DNA of 27,254 nt from a virus: positions 1 to 27,254 of IMG/VR virus record IMGVR_UViG_3300044691_000583. One strand, written 5' to 3'. Below, piece after piece: positions 8,030 to 16,372 of the stretch. The notes below the pieces were generated by a model, which made no database searches, was not told the DNA's origin, and was given only the letters and a program-made list of their open reading frames with translations. How positions within the stretch are numbered: the stretch's first letter is position 1; the number at the start of each line of letters is the position of its first letter. Made by a program: the position numbers and the translations under genes.

Positions 8030-9466
8030 TTAGGCCTGCGCGAAGATGCTGCTGATGTAGTTGTCGGTGATCGTCGACCGGAACGTCACGCGCTCGGCAG
8101 GCGTCGGCGGCGTGAAGTCGTAGGAGAAGGTCGCATGACCGGCGGCGATGTCGGCCGGCGCGTTGAAGTCGGGATCGACCCAGCACTTGCCGCCGAGGAT
8201 CGCGCCCTGCGCCTTGAGTTGGCGCAGATAGGCGTTCACCGAAGCCGCGACCTCGTCGAAGTAGGCGCGGTTGATCACCCGGTCGACGGCCCAGCGGTGA
8301 GCCTTCTGGATCGACACGTCGATCATGTCGGCGGTGCGCGAGACGGCCAGGAACGACCACTTCGCATCCGAGGACGCCGTGCGGTTGCCCCAGAGACGCC
8401 AGCCCTCATCGCGGATGAAGGTGGTGATGTCGTTCTCGTTCAGCAGGTTGGCGCGGGTGTTCGGGTCTCCGAGCGCCCAATCCACCTCGCGGCCGAGGCC
8501 GCCGATCCCGTTGATGGTCTCGTTTGAGGGAGACTTCCAGAAGCCGACCTGGGAGTCGATGCGCGCGATCAGACCGGCGACGCGAGCCGACGCGGGTTTG
8601 ACCTCGTAGGCCGCCACTGCCGGGTCGGCGTTGTAGACCTTCACCGCCGGATCGACGATGAAGATGCGTCGGTTGCTCCAGTCGTTGCGATAGGCGAGCG
8701 CCTCGCTGTCGGTCGTGTTCGGGCCGTCAACGATCACATGGGCGCGCTGCATTGTCGCCAGCGTCAGCAGGGCCGAAGCGACCGGGTTCACGCCGGCAGC
8801 CGTGGTCACCGCGCCAGGCGTCGCGGCGGTGCCGAAGCCGCCACCAGTGAAGGTGTAGGTGACCGAGCCGGAGATGTTCCGGCCGGGGTTGTCGATGACG
8901 ACGCCGGTGACGGTGCCCGCAGCGCCAGCGGTGCCGAGGACGGCGTGGCCGGTCGGGAGCACCTTGTTCGCGTCGCTGCCGCCGCCCGCGAAGGTCACGG
9001 TCGGGGCGCTGGTGTAGCCCACACCCGCTGTCGTGACGGCGGCGGCGGTTGCGCCCACCGGGCGATCGCTGGTGAAGCCGGGCGCGATCAGGATCATGGG
9101 CGCAAGGCCCAGCAGGGTCTCGGACTTCCTGAAGGCGAATACGCCCGTCATGTTCGCCTGCGAGCCGATCACATTGTTCACGGCGGCCGCTTGGCTCATG
9201 CCAGCGTCCACGCGGACGACGACGACGAAGGCCCCGAACTGATCGAAGATGCCGGCGAGCGCATCCGGCAGGGTTCCGGTCAAGCCGAGCAAGGCGTAGC
9301 CGCCACGGCTGTTGACGAGGACCGGAGTATCGAGCGGGAAGGCGGTGGCATCGGCCAGCGGCGCAGTGCCGATCAGGCCGATGACGGCCGAGCGGATGGT
9401 TTGGACCGGACGAGGGCCGTCATCAATGGTGATGACCTCGACGCCGTGAAGGAAATCGCTGCTCAA
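8030..9466 (-). CDS. FI: Tail sheath protein with inserted beta-rich repeat domain
   Basis: A 478-aa contractile sheath protein (phage_sheath_1 family; P2 gpFI is 396 aa). It starts at a rare TTG (9466), supported by a strong GGAGG at 9478-9474 seven bases upstream and by no better in-frame start. N-terminal HGVEVITIDDGPRPVQTIRS, central AHVIVDGPN and C-terminal AERVTFRSTITDNYI all match the family, including the handshake-forming ends. Residues about 137-227 do not: they sit between APGFTSDRPV and NPVASALLTLA and contain GVGYTSAPTVTFAGGG followed by a diverged second unit (NPGRNISGSVTYTFTGGG). That is a beta-type repeat found in many surface and fibre proteins and probably projects from the sheath. 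Confidence 0.95.
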   Translation of the reverse strand: MSSDFLHGVEVITIDDGPRPVQTIRSAVIGLIGTAPLADATAFPLDTPVLVNSRGGYALLGLTGTLPDALAGIFDQFGAFVVVVRVDAGMSQAAAVNNVIGSQANMTGVFAFRKSETLLGLAPMILIAPGFTSDRPVGATAAAVTTAGVGYTSAPTVTFAGGGSDANKVLPTGHAVLGTAGAAGTVTGVVIDNPGRNISGSVTYTFTGGGFGTAATPGAVTTAAGVNPVASALLTLATMQRAHVIVDGPNTTDSEALAYRNDWSNRRIFIVDPAVKVYNADPAVAAYEVKPASARVAGLIARIDSQVGFWKSPSNETINGIGGLGREVDWALGDPNTRANLLNENDITTFIRDEGWRLWGNRTASSDAKWSFLAVSRTADMIDVSIQKAHRWAVDRVINRAYFDEVAASVNAYLRQLKAQGAILGGKCWVDPDFNAPADIAAGHATFSYDFTPPTPAERVTFRSTITDNYISSIFAQA

Positions 9467-9473
9467 GGGCCAG

Positions 9474-9478
9474 CCTCC
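9474..9478 (-). promoter_or_regulatory. Shine-Dalgarno GGAGG fixing the TTG start of the sheath gene
   Basis: The coding strand reads TTTTGGAGGCTGGCCC before TTG AGC AGC. This is the strongest ribosome binding site noticed in the window, fitting the high copy number needed for sheath, and it decides the unusual TTG start. Confidence 0.8.
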
Positions 9479-9518
9479 AAAATCTCAGCGAACCATAAGC
9501 GCGGGATCGCCAGGCGTC

Positions 9519-9536
9519 GGGGCGGGTTGGGTGGCC
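9519..9536 (-). repeat. Intergenic C-rich motif, copy 1
   Basis: GGCCACCCAACCCGCCCC on the coding strand, nine bases after the stop of the 258-aa gene and about 50 bases before the sheath start. Exact 18-base match to copy 2, 14 kb away. Confidence 0.6.
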
Positions 9537-9545
9537 TCGCCGGAC

Positions 9546-10322
9546 TTACGGCAGCGCGCCCACGTCTTCGAGGAAGGTGTGGAGGATGCTGACGGCCCCG
9601 CGGACCAGTTCGCCGCTCGCGGAGGGGAGCGTTCCCCAAGCCATGAGGCGTGCCTGGTTTGCGCTGTTCGCGACGAGAGGCGACGCGGTAAAGCCCGCAG
9701 AACCCGCGCCATTTGAGAGGAGTCCACTCGGCACGATGGTTTGAACGGACTGTGCGCCCATCGCTACCGCCACGATGCCGGATTGCGATTGGAACGCGAC
9801 CGCGCCCGCCACGCCGAATGAGACCCCGGTGTTGGATCCTGAGGTCCTGCTGACGACCGACCCTTGAAAGTTCGGGCCTTGCCCCATCAGAGTCACGGCA
9901 CCTAGGGAGCAGTCGAACGCCCCCGCCCAGAGACACCCGCTGAATGCGACCAGCCCGGTTGTGTCGAACGGCATGCTCACATAGTCGCTCGCACCCAGGC
10001 CGTTGAATCCCTTGAGCGCCGTAAAGGTCGGAGCCCCGCTGATCGTCGCGTCCCGCGCCGCAGTGACGAGATTGCGGAGACTGTCTTCTGGTGTGTCGGC
10101 GCAGAAGAGGTAGAAGTCTTGGAAGAGCGACCACACCCCCGCTTGCTTCCACCGATAGATCGCCTGATTGAGGGCGCTCTTGTAGGTGGCGCTGGGGGCT
10201 GTCGAGAACCTCGACAGAAGGTCGCTCGTCTCCCGCTGCAACGGGATGGCTGGCAGGCCGGCCGCCGATACCGCGCCGCCGCGCCTGGGCGAGAACCGCC
10301 CGAACCGCCCGTAGTCGGACAT
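9546..10322 (-). CDS. Accessory tail or fibre protein, function unknown
   Basis: A 258-aa protein. I placed the start at ATG 10322 (TGATG junction with the upstream stop) rather than further upstream inside that gene. The N-terminal 80 residues include a basic glycine-rich start (MSDYGRFGRFSPRRGGA) and an aromatic segment (YKSALNQAIYRWKQAGVW, FQDFYLFCADTPEDSL). Then comes a beta-rich lectin-like stretch with FTALKGFNGLGASDYVSMPF, a phrase layout seen in phage proteins with concanavalin-like folds. No enzymatic motif is visible. Its position between fibre-like genes and the sheath suggests a receptor-binding or fibre-tip role; this is inference. Confidence 0.75.
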   Translation of the reverse strand: MSDYGRFGRFSPRRGGAVSAAGLPAIPLQRETSDLLSRFSTAPSATYKSALNQAIYRWKQAGVWSLFQDFYLFCADTPEDSLRNLVTAARDATISGAPTFTALKGFNGLGASDYVSMPFDTTGLVAFSGCLWAGAFDCSLGAVTLMGQGPNFQGSVVSRTSGSNTGVSFGVAGAVAFQSQSGIVAVAMGAQSVQTIVPSGLLSNGAGSAGFTASPLVANSANQARLMAWGTLPSASGELVRGAVSILHTFLEDVGALP

Positions 10323-10750
10323 CAGTAGTCCTCGGCTTGGATTTCCCATTGGAAGCCGGCGGTCAACGCGACTCCCGACGCGACGTAGAAGACGTCACCT
10401 GGCTGGAGGTCAACGTAATCCGCGTCGCCGTAGTTAAAGTCGATCTCTGGCGTTGAGATGTTCTCGTTGAAGGCCGCCATGGTCGCCTGAAGGCGGTCGC
10501 GCAGCAGGCCGAGCACGCTGGTCGCAGCGGACTTCGCCACATAGACCTTCTGGCGGGTCGCGGTCGTCACCTGGGCGAGCGGCTTCACCGTCACCTTGCG
10601 CACCCGCCGGAACTTCACGCTACCGTCGCTCGGCACGGTAAAGGCCGCGACCGCGCCCGTGACGTTGGTGTCGCTCGTCTTCGCGCCAGTGGTAACCGGA
10701 ATGGCCGTGAAGATGGTCTTCGAGTAGAGCGGCGGATTGGTGAGTGCCAT
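10322..10750 (-). CDS. Small tail-associated structural protein, function unknown
   Basis: A 142-aa protein starting at ATG 10750 with AAGGA about nine bases upstream. It is beta-rich with TVPSDGSVKFRRVRKVTVKP in the middle and ends with DYVDLQPGDVFYVASGVAL and FQWEIQAEDY, resembling small phage domains that present a quantity or surface. Not assigned to a family. It is coupled to the downstream gene by TGATG. Confidence 0.72.
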   Translation of the reverse strand: MALTNPPLYSKTIFTAIPVTTGAKTSDTNVTGAVAAFTVPSDGSVKFRRVRKVTVKPLAQVTTATRQKVYVAKSAATSVLGLLRDRLQATMAAFNENISTPEIDFNYGDADYVDLQPGDVFYVASGVALTAGFQWEIQAEDY

Positions 10751-10762
10751 GGGGTGCCGTCC

Positions 10763-11563
10763 TTAGAGCGCGAGCGCGAGTGCGGTGACTTCGTCGAGGA
10801 GGTCATCCACCTCGCTCTTGAGGTAGACCGTCGATATTGTGATGGCGGTGAACTTCGTCCACGACACTTTGTCGCCGGCCGTCAACGCGACCGCGAAGAC
10901 GATGTTCGTGCCGGATATCACGGTCACGTCGCTCGGCAGCACCGTCAGGCCGTTCTTCGCCACGATGATGTTGCCGGGGTCATACCCGCCCGTGACGGCC
11001 ACGGAGGTCTCGCCGCCGGCAGCCGTGAACGCCTGGCGCTGCAAGATTCCCTGCACGATCGAGCCTGTGTCGACCCACGTCGCCCCGTTGAAGACGCGCA
11101 TCTTGCTCAGTGTCGTGTCGAAGAACAGCGCGCCGGTCGCGACGGGATCGCCGTTGTCGTCCAGCGTCGGTGCGGTCGTGTGCGGGCCGAGGTACTTCGA
11201 GCGGTAGGTCTCGACGGCGGTCGCCATCTTGGCCAGCGTGTTGAACTCTGTCGGCGCGCCGCCGCGAAGGTCCGAAAGAACCTGGGCCTCCATCTGCGCC
11301 GGGAGGTCGATGGCCGTCCAGTGATCGGAAAGCGTCTGTAGGGTGTCGCCGATATTCGTCGCCTGATCGAAGACCGGAATCAGGGCCGCAGTCAGACGAT
11401 CGAGGCCCACCTGCTTCAGCGAGTCGATCGCCGCCACGAAGTCAGGAGTCACCGCTTCGAGCGCCCGCAGGCGCGCGATGATGTAGGCCATCGCCGCGTT
11501 CATCCGATCTGGCGAGGCGACCGGATTGGCGACGAAGTCCAGCTCTGTCGGGAGCGTTCCCAT
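10763..11563 (-). CDS. Putative tail fibre protein
   Basis: A 266-aa protein. The N-terminal 130 residues are helical (MNAAMAYIIARLRALEAV). Residues about 125-165 carry KYLGPHTTAPTLDDNGDP, ATGALFFDTTLSKMRVFNGATW, a small beta module very common in phage tail fibres. The C-terminal part (AGGETSVAVTGGYDPGNIIVA, KNGLTVLPSDVTVISG) matches another repeated fibre module. These modules support a fibre or fibre-connector role. It lies where P2 encodes fibre H, although it has no similarity to P2 gpH that I can recognise. Confidence 0.8.
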   Translation of the reverse strand: MGTLPTELDFVANPVASPDRMNAAMAYIIARLRALEAVTPDFVAAIDSLKQVGLDRLTAALIPVFDQATNIGDTLQTLSDHWTAIDLPAQMEAQVLSDLRGGAPTEFNTLAKMATAVETYRSKYLGPHTTAPTLDDNGDPVATGALFFDTTLSKMRVFNGATWVDTGSIVQGILQRQAFTAAGGETSVAVTGGYDPGNIIVAKNGLTVLPSDVTVISGTNIVFAVALTAGDKVSWTKFTAITISTVYLKSEVDDLLDEVTALALAL

Positions 11564-11565
11564 GA

Positions 11566-11742
11566 TCAGCCGAGCGGATTCACCGTCGCGACCACGTCGT
11601 CCGCGATCATGAGGTCCAAAGTCGTTTGGTCGACCGTGATGTTGTCGAACGACGGCTTGAAGGTGAACTCCTCATGCACCCAACGCTTGTTGAGCGTCAC
11701 ACGGTAGTATCCGATCGTCGAGTTCTGGTAGGTGATCGCCAT
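11566..11742 (-). CDS. 58-aa small protein in the fibre region
   Basis: A short frame starting at ATG 11742 and ending with TGA three bases before the next gene. It reads MAITYQNSTIGYYRVTLNKR, then WVHEEFTFKPSFDNITVDQT and a final acidic TLDLMIADDVVATVNPLG. Codon usage and the neat fit between two genes support a real gene. A G-rich stretch lies about twelve bases upstream. Its beta-type, aromatic-rich sequence suggests a structural or adaptor role. No family recognised. Confidence 0.7.
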   Translation of the reverse strand: MAITYQNSTIGYYRVTLNKRWVHEEFTFKPSFDNITVDQTTLDLMIADDVVATVNPLG

Positions 11743-11758
11743 CGTTGGTCAGGCCCCC

Positions 11759-14017
11759 TTAGAGCGCGTAGTCTTTGCGCCAGGCGAAGTGGAAGATGTT
11801 GAGCGCTGAGTCCGTCGTGGCGTCGAATTCGATCTTGTAGCTGCTGAGTGCCGAGCCGAGGTTAAACAGCCACGTCCGCTCGATCGCGCCATCCACCTGC
11901 GCCACATCGACGAAGGACGAGGCGCTGGTGAGCGTCGTGTAGCCCGCGCCGGAGCGCAGCTTGCAGAGCGCCGTGTGGTGCGCGGCGTCGAAGCCGCCTT
12001 CCAGACGCGCGATCACGCGGATGCTGGTCGACGGAGCCGGCAGGGTCCGCGCCGTCGAGATGTGGGCCAGCGTGGTGCGCGGGATCGACACCTTGACCTG
12101 AGAGTTGGTCAGCGTGACGCAGGGCATCACGTCGGGCGTGCCGGTGAAGACGGCGCGCAGCGGCAGCAGCGGCGGGATGTTGCCGCCGGCCGTCAGCGCG
12201 GCCACCGTCGCCTGCTGGAGCGGAAGCCACGAGCTGCCCACCTGCACTTCGTAGGTGAGATCGGTCGACCCTGGCACGATGGATGCGGCCAGGATGTCGA
12301 TGGTGGTGATGCCGCCCGACAGCGTCAGGGCCGTCATCGGGATCACGGTGCGCGATTGACGGAATTTCGCCGCGTAGAGCGAGAAGCACAGGTCGCGGGT
12401 GCCGTCGCCCTGCTGATACGCACCGTCCAGCACGTAGAAGAAGGTGCCCTGCGGGAAGTTGGAGCCCTGCGTCGTGGCGAGCCAGTGGTCAGCCGCCGTG
12501 ATCACCACGAAGGCGTAGCGCGTGCCGCCCTTCAGGAAGATGGGGCCAACGGGGATTTGCGTTTCAGCGTTCAGGACGAGCGCCGAGCGATCGACGTCGA
12601 CCTTGCAGACGGCGTTGGCCAGATCGGGCGAACCGCGGTCCACTTCGCAGATCGCGAGCGTGATGCCGCCCGTGGCCGCCAGGCGCGTGAAGGTCAGGCC
12701 GACCGCGTCGAGCCACATATCGTTCGCGTTCAGGAAGGTCTCGGCCACCTGCGCGCCGGGCACGCTGTAGCTGGTGGTGACCTCTTCCCAATACGGCTCT
12801 TCGTAGGTGTCGTACCAGAACTCCTCGACGCGAACGGCATCGTGGCCTGCGCCGAATTGCGTGGCCGTGATGCTGTCGACAGCGAACGTCTCGCCGTCCT
12901 TCTGGAAGGTCTGGCCGAGCGGGTCATACTGGCCGGACAGCCACCAGGCCGAGTTCGTGCAAACCGTGAAGGCGGTGCCGTATCTGATGCGCGTGCGCGA
13001 CATCATCTTCTGCACCATGGCGTGGGTCTGGTAGGTGTAGGCGGAAACCTGCACCTCGCCCTGCTGGGGTCCGACCGTCATGCGCTGCGCGCGGTCGTAG
13101 GCGGGGAACAGCACGCCTCCCACGATCTTCGCATTCGCATCCAGCGAGTTGAAGATGCCGAGCGCCGTGACATTGGCGTTCAGGTCGGCGAAGCGAATGC
13201 CTTCCTGCACCTTGGCCTGGAAGTTGGCGTTCGTCAGGTCGCTGGTGGTCTGAGACAGGAAGAAGTCGGCGGCCGAGTCGGCGGCGGCCGAAGGGATTCC
13301 ATTCTTGGCTTCCAGCACCGCCAGACGCGCCAGTGAGCGCCCGTAGACCTCGACGCCGACCAGGCCCGTGGTCTTGCTGGCGAGCTTGGCCAGGTCGGAG
13401 CCCAGCGACACGATCTGCGGCGCGGCGACAGCCTCGAACGCCTCCAGTACGGCGGCGCGGGCGGAGACGCTGGACACGCTATCGAGCGCGTTCGCCGCCA
13501 CCATGGTTACGGAGACGACGCCAGTCGGCGACAGCACGACGGTCGCCACCGCGAGGACGCCCGCGTCGAGGATCGGGGAGACCGGATCGGGCGACTCGGA
13601 GCCATAGGAGACGCCGATGTTGACCACGCGAGCGTGCGTCTGGGAGACGGTGCGTGGCTCGGACGCGCCGGTCTCTTCGTTGATCAGGAATTCGCGCGGC
13701 GCGTTGTCGGTGTCGACTTCCGTGCCCCAAATCGCGATGGTCGCGATCTTCTTGGTGGACACCGGCAACGAGGTGGTGAAATCTTTCACGAGCGGAGTGG
13801 CCATGACGTAGACCTTGCCGGCCGAATAGAGGCGGCCAACGGACACTGTCACGACGGCTGCGGCCGTCTTGGTCGCCACGAGGCCAGCGTACTTCCGATC
13901 CGCAGTTACCGAGTCACCCACCAAGTCATCGAAGGACCCTTGGATATAGTCCTGCATCTTGGTGTAGTCGGCAGGGTCATTGTCCATGCCGTCGTAGAAG
14001 GTGACGCGGCTTTCCAT
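11759..14017 (-). CDS. Large baseplate or fibre structural protein, DUF4815-like
   Basis: A 752-aa protein directly after tail gene I, beginning at ATG 14017 with AGAGGT at good spacing. The N-terminus (FYDGMDNDPADYTKMQDYIQ) and the mid-protein YDPLGQTFQKDGETFAVDSI with a following NANDMWLDAVGLTFTRL resemble the DPLxQTF region of DUF4815-type phage structural proteins, recognised from memory with moderate confidence. The middle has helical Ala-rich segments and the C-terminal 250 residues are beta-rich (YEVQVGSSWLPLQQATVA). The gene sits where P2 has the long fibre gene H, so it is probably the baseplate-proximal fibre or fibre-support protein. Confidence 0.78.
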   Translation of the reverse strand: MESRVTFYDGMDNDPADYTKMQDYIQGSFDDLVGDSVTADRKYAGLVATKTAAAVVTVSVGRLYSAGKVYVMATPLVKDFTTSLPVSTKKIATIAIWGTEVDTDNAPREFLINEETGASEPRTVSQTHARVVNIGVSYGSESPDPVSPILDAGVLAVATVVLSPTGVVSVTMVAANALDSVSSVSARAAVLEAFEAVAAPQIVSLGSDLAKLASKTTGLVGVEVYGRSLARLAVLEAKNGIPSAAADSAADFFLSQTTSDLTNANFQAKVQEGIRFADLNANVTALGIFNSLDANAKIVGGVLFPAYDRAQRMTVGPQQGEVQVSAYTYQTHAMVQKMMSRTRIRYGTAFTVCTNSAWWLSGQYDPLGQTFQKDGETFAVDSITATQFGAGHDAVRVEEFWYDTYEEPYWEEVTTSYSVPGAQVAETFLNANDMWLDAVGLTFTRLAATGGITLAICEVDRGSPDLANAVCKVDVDRSALVLNAETQIPVGPIFLKGGTRYAFVVITAADHWLATTQGSNFPQGTFFYVLDGAYQQGDGTRDLCFSLYAAKFRQSRTVIPMTALTLSGGITTIDILAASIVPGSTDLTYEVQVGSSWLPLQQATVAALTAGGNIPPLLPLRAVFTGTPDVMPCVTLTNSQVKVSIPRTTLAHISTARTLPAPSTSIRVIARLEGGFDAAHHTALCKLRSGAGYTTLTSASSFVDVAQVDGAIERTWLFNLGSALSSYKIEFDATTDSALNIFHFAWRKDYAL

Positions 14018-14018
14018 T

Positions 14019-15311
14019 CTAGGCGACCTCTTTTATTTCACCGAAGGTGAAGTCCCCGAAGCGTAGGCCGCTGGAGAAATGCACCTGGCCATAGGTGGCC
14101 GTGTCGATCAGAACGGTATCGCGGAAGGCCTTGGAGACGCGGACGGCTTCAATAGCCCTCGTAAGCGGCCCCATGTCCGCCGCCTGCCTGTAGCCCGCGC
14201 CGTGCCAGCGCCCGGCGCGCCGGACGCCGCGCTTCATGGGCACGCGGATGCGCAGCTCGGCCGTGTATGGCGCGATGCCGAACCGGCCGTGGCCGTGATA
14301 GCTGCGCGTCTTGCGCTGCACCCCCATCCGGTCGGGCGTGAGGAGCGAGATGCGATCGTAGATCATCAGCGGCGCGTAGCTCGTGCGCAGGAAGGTGCCG
14401 GCTCGGAATCGGCCGCAGAACGCGCGCGCAGCCGGCGCAACGCGAGGCTGGGAGATGCGCTGCGGGCGCACGTCCACCACGTCGACCCCCCGCCCGACCG
14501 CGAACATCTCGTTGTCGTCCGAGAGGCTCACCGTGACGATCTTGGTCGCGGCGTCGGTGGATTGGAGGTGGCCGCTCCCCTCGAAGCCGTGGCCGTGCCA
14601 GGTCCGCTTGCGGGCTCCGCTAATCAGCACGCGCTCGGCGGCGATGCCGTCCAGCGCCTCGTATTGGATGTCGGTCTCCACGCCCAGATCGTAGAGTGTG
14701 GCGCGCCGGCCAGAGAGTGCGCGGCCGCGCGACGCGCTCATGAATCCGACGACCGTCCGCTGGACATTAATCGTGGTCTGGACGGGGAAGCCCACCGGGG
14801 AATAACTCCCCACCCCGTCGAGCGTGATCGCTTCCCTCGTGTGGAAGCGCTTCCCGCCCGGCCCACTCAGGAACATACACTTCGCCCGAATTTCCGTGCG
14901 CGTGGCGAACGGATAGATTCGCACCTGAGGCAGGCTGTCGAGCCATGCCTTGCGTTGATCCGCCGTCATCGCCGCGTATAGGAAGCCGCCGCCGGGCGGG
15001 CGGATGATCCGCTTGACGGTCGCCCCGGTCAGCGCCACGTGCTGCTTGATGCCGGCGGCCGTGGTCTTCAGGCGGTGCAGCAGCAGCGCCTTGCGGATGG
15101 TCTCGCGCTTCTCGGTCTCGGGCCAGGCCTCGTCCCAGACGTCGAGTGAAAACTGCTGCGCCATCCAACCCAGCAGGCGAGCCGGGCATGTGTCGACATT
15201 CCACAGCGACGCGACGAGCGAGGTGGGCAGAAGTCGGCGTGCGCCGCTCGTGTTCGAGAGCGCAAGTTCCCAAGGCGTCCGGTTCGACGGAAGCAGCGAC
15301 GGGACGGTCAT
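14019..15311 (-). CDS. I: Baseplate protein I, P2 gpI family, with long C-terminal extension
   Basis: The first 130 residues belong to the P2 gpI family: LLPSNRTPWELALSNTSGAR, then LLGWMAQQFSLDVWDEAWPE, KRETIRKALLLHRLKTTAAG and VKRIIRPPGGGF. P2 gpI is only about 176 aa; here the protein has 430. The extra part is basic and contains three related patches, WHGHG (238-242), YHGHG (338-342) and WHGAG (369-373), set in Arg-rich surroundings, suggesting a repeated fold. It ends with QVHFSSGLRFGDFTFGEI, a typical family-type closing segment. The start abuts the stop of J. It closes the baseplate ring and may also mount fibres. Confidence 0.92.
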   Translation of the reverse strand: MTVPSLLPSNRTPWELALSNTSGARRLLPTSLVASLWNVDTCPARLLGWMAQQFSLDVWDEAWPETEKRETIRKALLLHRLKTTAAGIKQHVALTGATVKRIIRPPGGGFLYAAMTADQRKAWLDSLPQVRIYPFATRTEIRAKCMFLSGPGGKRFHTREAITLDGVGSYSPVGFPVQTTINVQRTVVGFMSASRGRALSGRRATLYDLGVETDIQYEALDGIAAERVLISGARKRTWHGHGFEGSGHLQSTDAATKIVTVSLSDDNEMFAVGRGVDVVDVRPQRISQPRVAPAARAFCGRFRAGTFLRTSYAPLMIYDRISLLTPDRMGVQRKTRSYHGHGRFGIAPYTAELRIRVPMKRGVRRAGRWHGAGYRQAADMGPLTRAIEAVRVSKAFRDTVLIDTATYGQVHFSSGLRFGDFTFGEIKEVA

Positions 15312-16223
15312 TTAGACCGCCTCGGAGCTGATCGTGATGCCTGTGCAATAGTAGGTCTGATCAGCGGCCGGGATCAGGTCGACCAGCGACCCAACGGGGA
15401 CCGCATTTTCGACGCCGCCTACCTTGGCGGCCGCCAGGAGCCCATTGGCGTAGACGGTCAGGCCCGCACGGTGGCGCGCATCGGCGTAGGTCTGCACCGC
15501 CGCCTGAGCGGCGGCACGCACCACAGCGGGGTCGGGGCCGATCGGGATCAGTAGCTTGATCGCGACGGTGTAGTTGACGGGTGCGACGGAGCGCACCGCC
15601 ACCACGTCTGTCAACTGCGTGGCCGAATCGTCGAGGAAGACCTTGGCGACCGAATTCACGACGTCGGTGCCAACCGTGCCATCTCCCGTCCGGCCCAACA
15701 GGATCACGTCGACTCGGCCGCCGGAGCGCTTGATCGTGGTGACATCCTTTACGGACGACGCGGTCAGCAGCGCCAGCGAGCGGTAGCCGCCGCCAGTCAT
15801 GCCGGCGTAGGGCAGCGCCTCGGGCGCGAGGGTCACGCGCACGCGGAGATCGTCGTTACTCTCCATCACGGCCGCCGCGCCCGTGCTCGGGTTTGCCGGC
15901 GTGATAGTCAGGCGCTCGACGCCGTAGAAGGCGGCCAGGTTGTCGAGGTTCCCGTCGATCGCGAACGCGAGCATGACCGAGCGCGCGGCGTCATTGATCG
16001 CGGCCAGGTCGAGCGCTTCGCGGTAGGCGTCCTCCTGCTGAAGGATGCCGGCGGGATCGGTCTCCAGCGTGTCGACGTCGTAGGCGATGCCGGCCGCCGT
16101 CAGGCGTGCCTTCAGGTCCGCCATGCGCGCCGCCAGGATCGCCTCATAGTCGACCGCCTGCACGACCTGGGGAGGCGGCAGGCGCGAGAGGTCGAGGTTG
16201 GCGGAGACGAAGCGCTCAGTCAT
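15312..16223 (-). CDS. J: Baseplate wedge protein J, P2 gpJ family
   Basis: A 303-aa protein of the baseplate J family (Baseplate_J). I use ATG 16223, which overlaps the small upstream gene by ATGA, instead of a longer in-frame start. Family marks are RFVSANLDLSRLPPPQVVQA, DYEAILAARMADLKARL, AINDAARSVMLAFAIDGNLD, NLAAFYGVERL, then DDLRVRVTLAPEALPYAGM and GGYRSLALLTASSVKDVTT. Length equals P2 gpJ (302 aa). Neighbours W and I confirm the assignment. Confidence 0.96.
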   Translation of the reverse strand: MTERFVSANLDLSRLPPPQVVQAVDYEAILAARMADLKARLTAAGIAYDVDTLETDPAGILQQEDAYREALDLAAINDAARSVMLAFAIDGNLDNLAAFYGVERLTITPANPSTGAAAVMESNDDLRVRVTLAPEALPYAGMTGGGYRSLALLTASSVKDVTTIKRSGGRVDVILLGRTGDGTVGTDVVNSVAKVFLDDSATQLTDVVAVRSVAPVNYTVAIKLLIPIGPDPAVVRAAAQAAVQTYADARHRAGLTVYANGLLAAAKVGGVENAVPVGSLVDLIPAADQTYYCTGITISSEAV

Positions 16224-16372
16224 GCCGTTTGCCTCGGCCGCATGGCGCGCTTGCAGGCGGCGCAGGTGACGATGAACGGCACGAAGGTCACCGCATCGAC
16301 GCAGCTCCACAGCCCAATTCCGCAGCGCGTGTGGCCGCTACCTAGGCGCAGATGAATCTTGGCTAGGTTCAC
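16220..16372 (-). CDS. 50-aa four-cysteine, zinc-ribbon-like protein
   Basis: A short gene between W and J. It starts with a GTG overlapping the W stop (GTGA) and its TGA overlaps the J start (ATGA). This exact fit at both ends strongly argues that it is real. The peptide begins VNLAKIHLRLGSGHTRCGIG and has cysteines at residues 17, 24, 37 and 40, the last pair as CAAC followed by a basic tail (KRAMRPRQTA). Four cysteines could bind zinc. No family is recognised, and placing such a protein inside the baseplate operon is not part of the P2 layout. Confidence 0.75.
   Translation of the reverse strand: MNLAKIHLRLGSGHTRCGIGLWSCVDAVTFVPFIVTCAACKRAMRPRQTA

Noticed and set aside
11975-13336. A 453-codon plus-strand open frame opposite the 752-aa gene
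   Set aside because: Antisense to a well-formed structural gene, with Arg/His/Val-rich composition and no recognisable motif.
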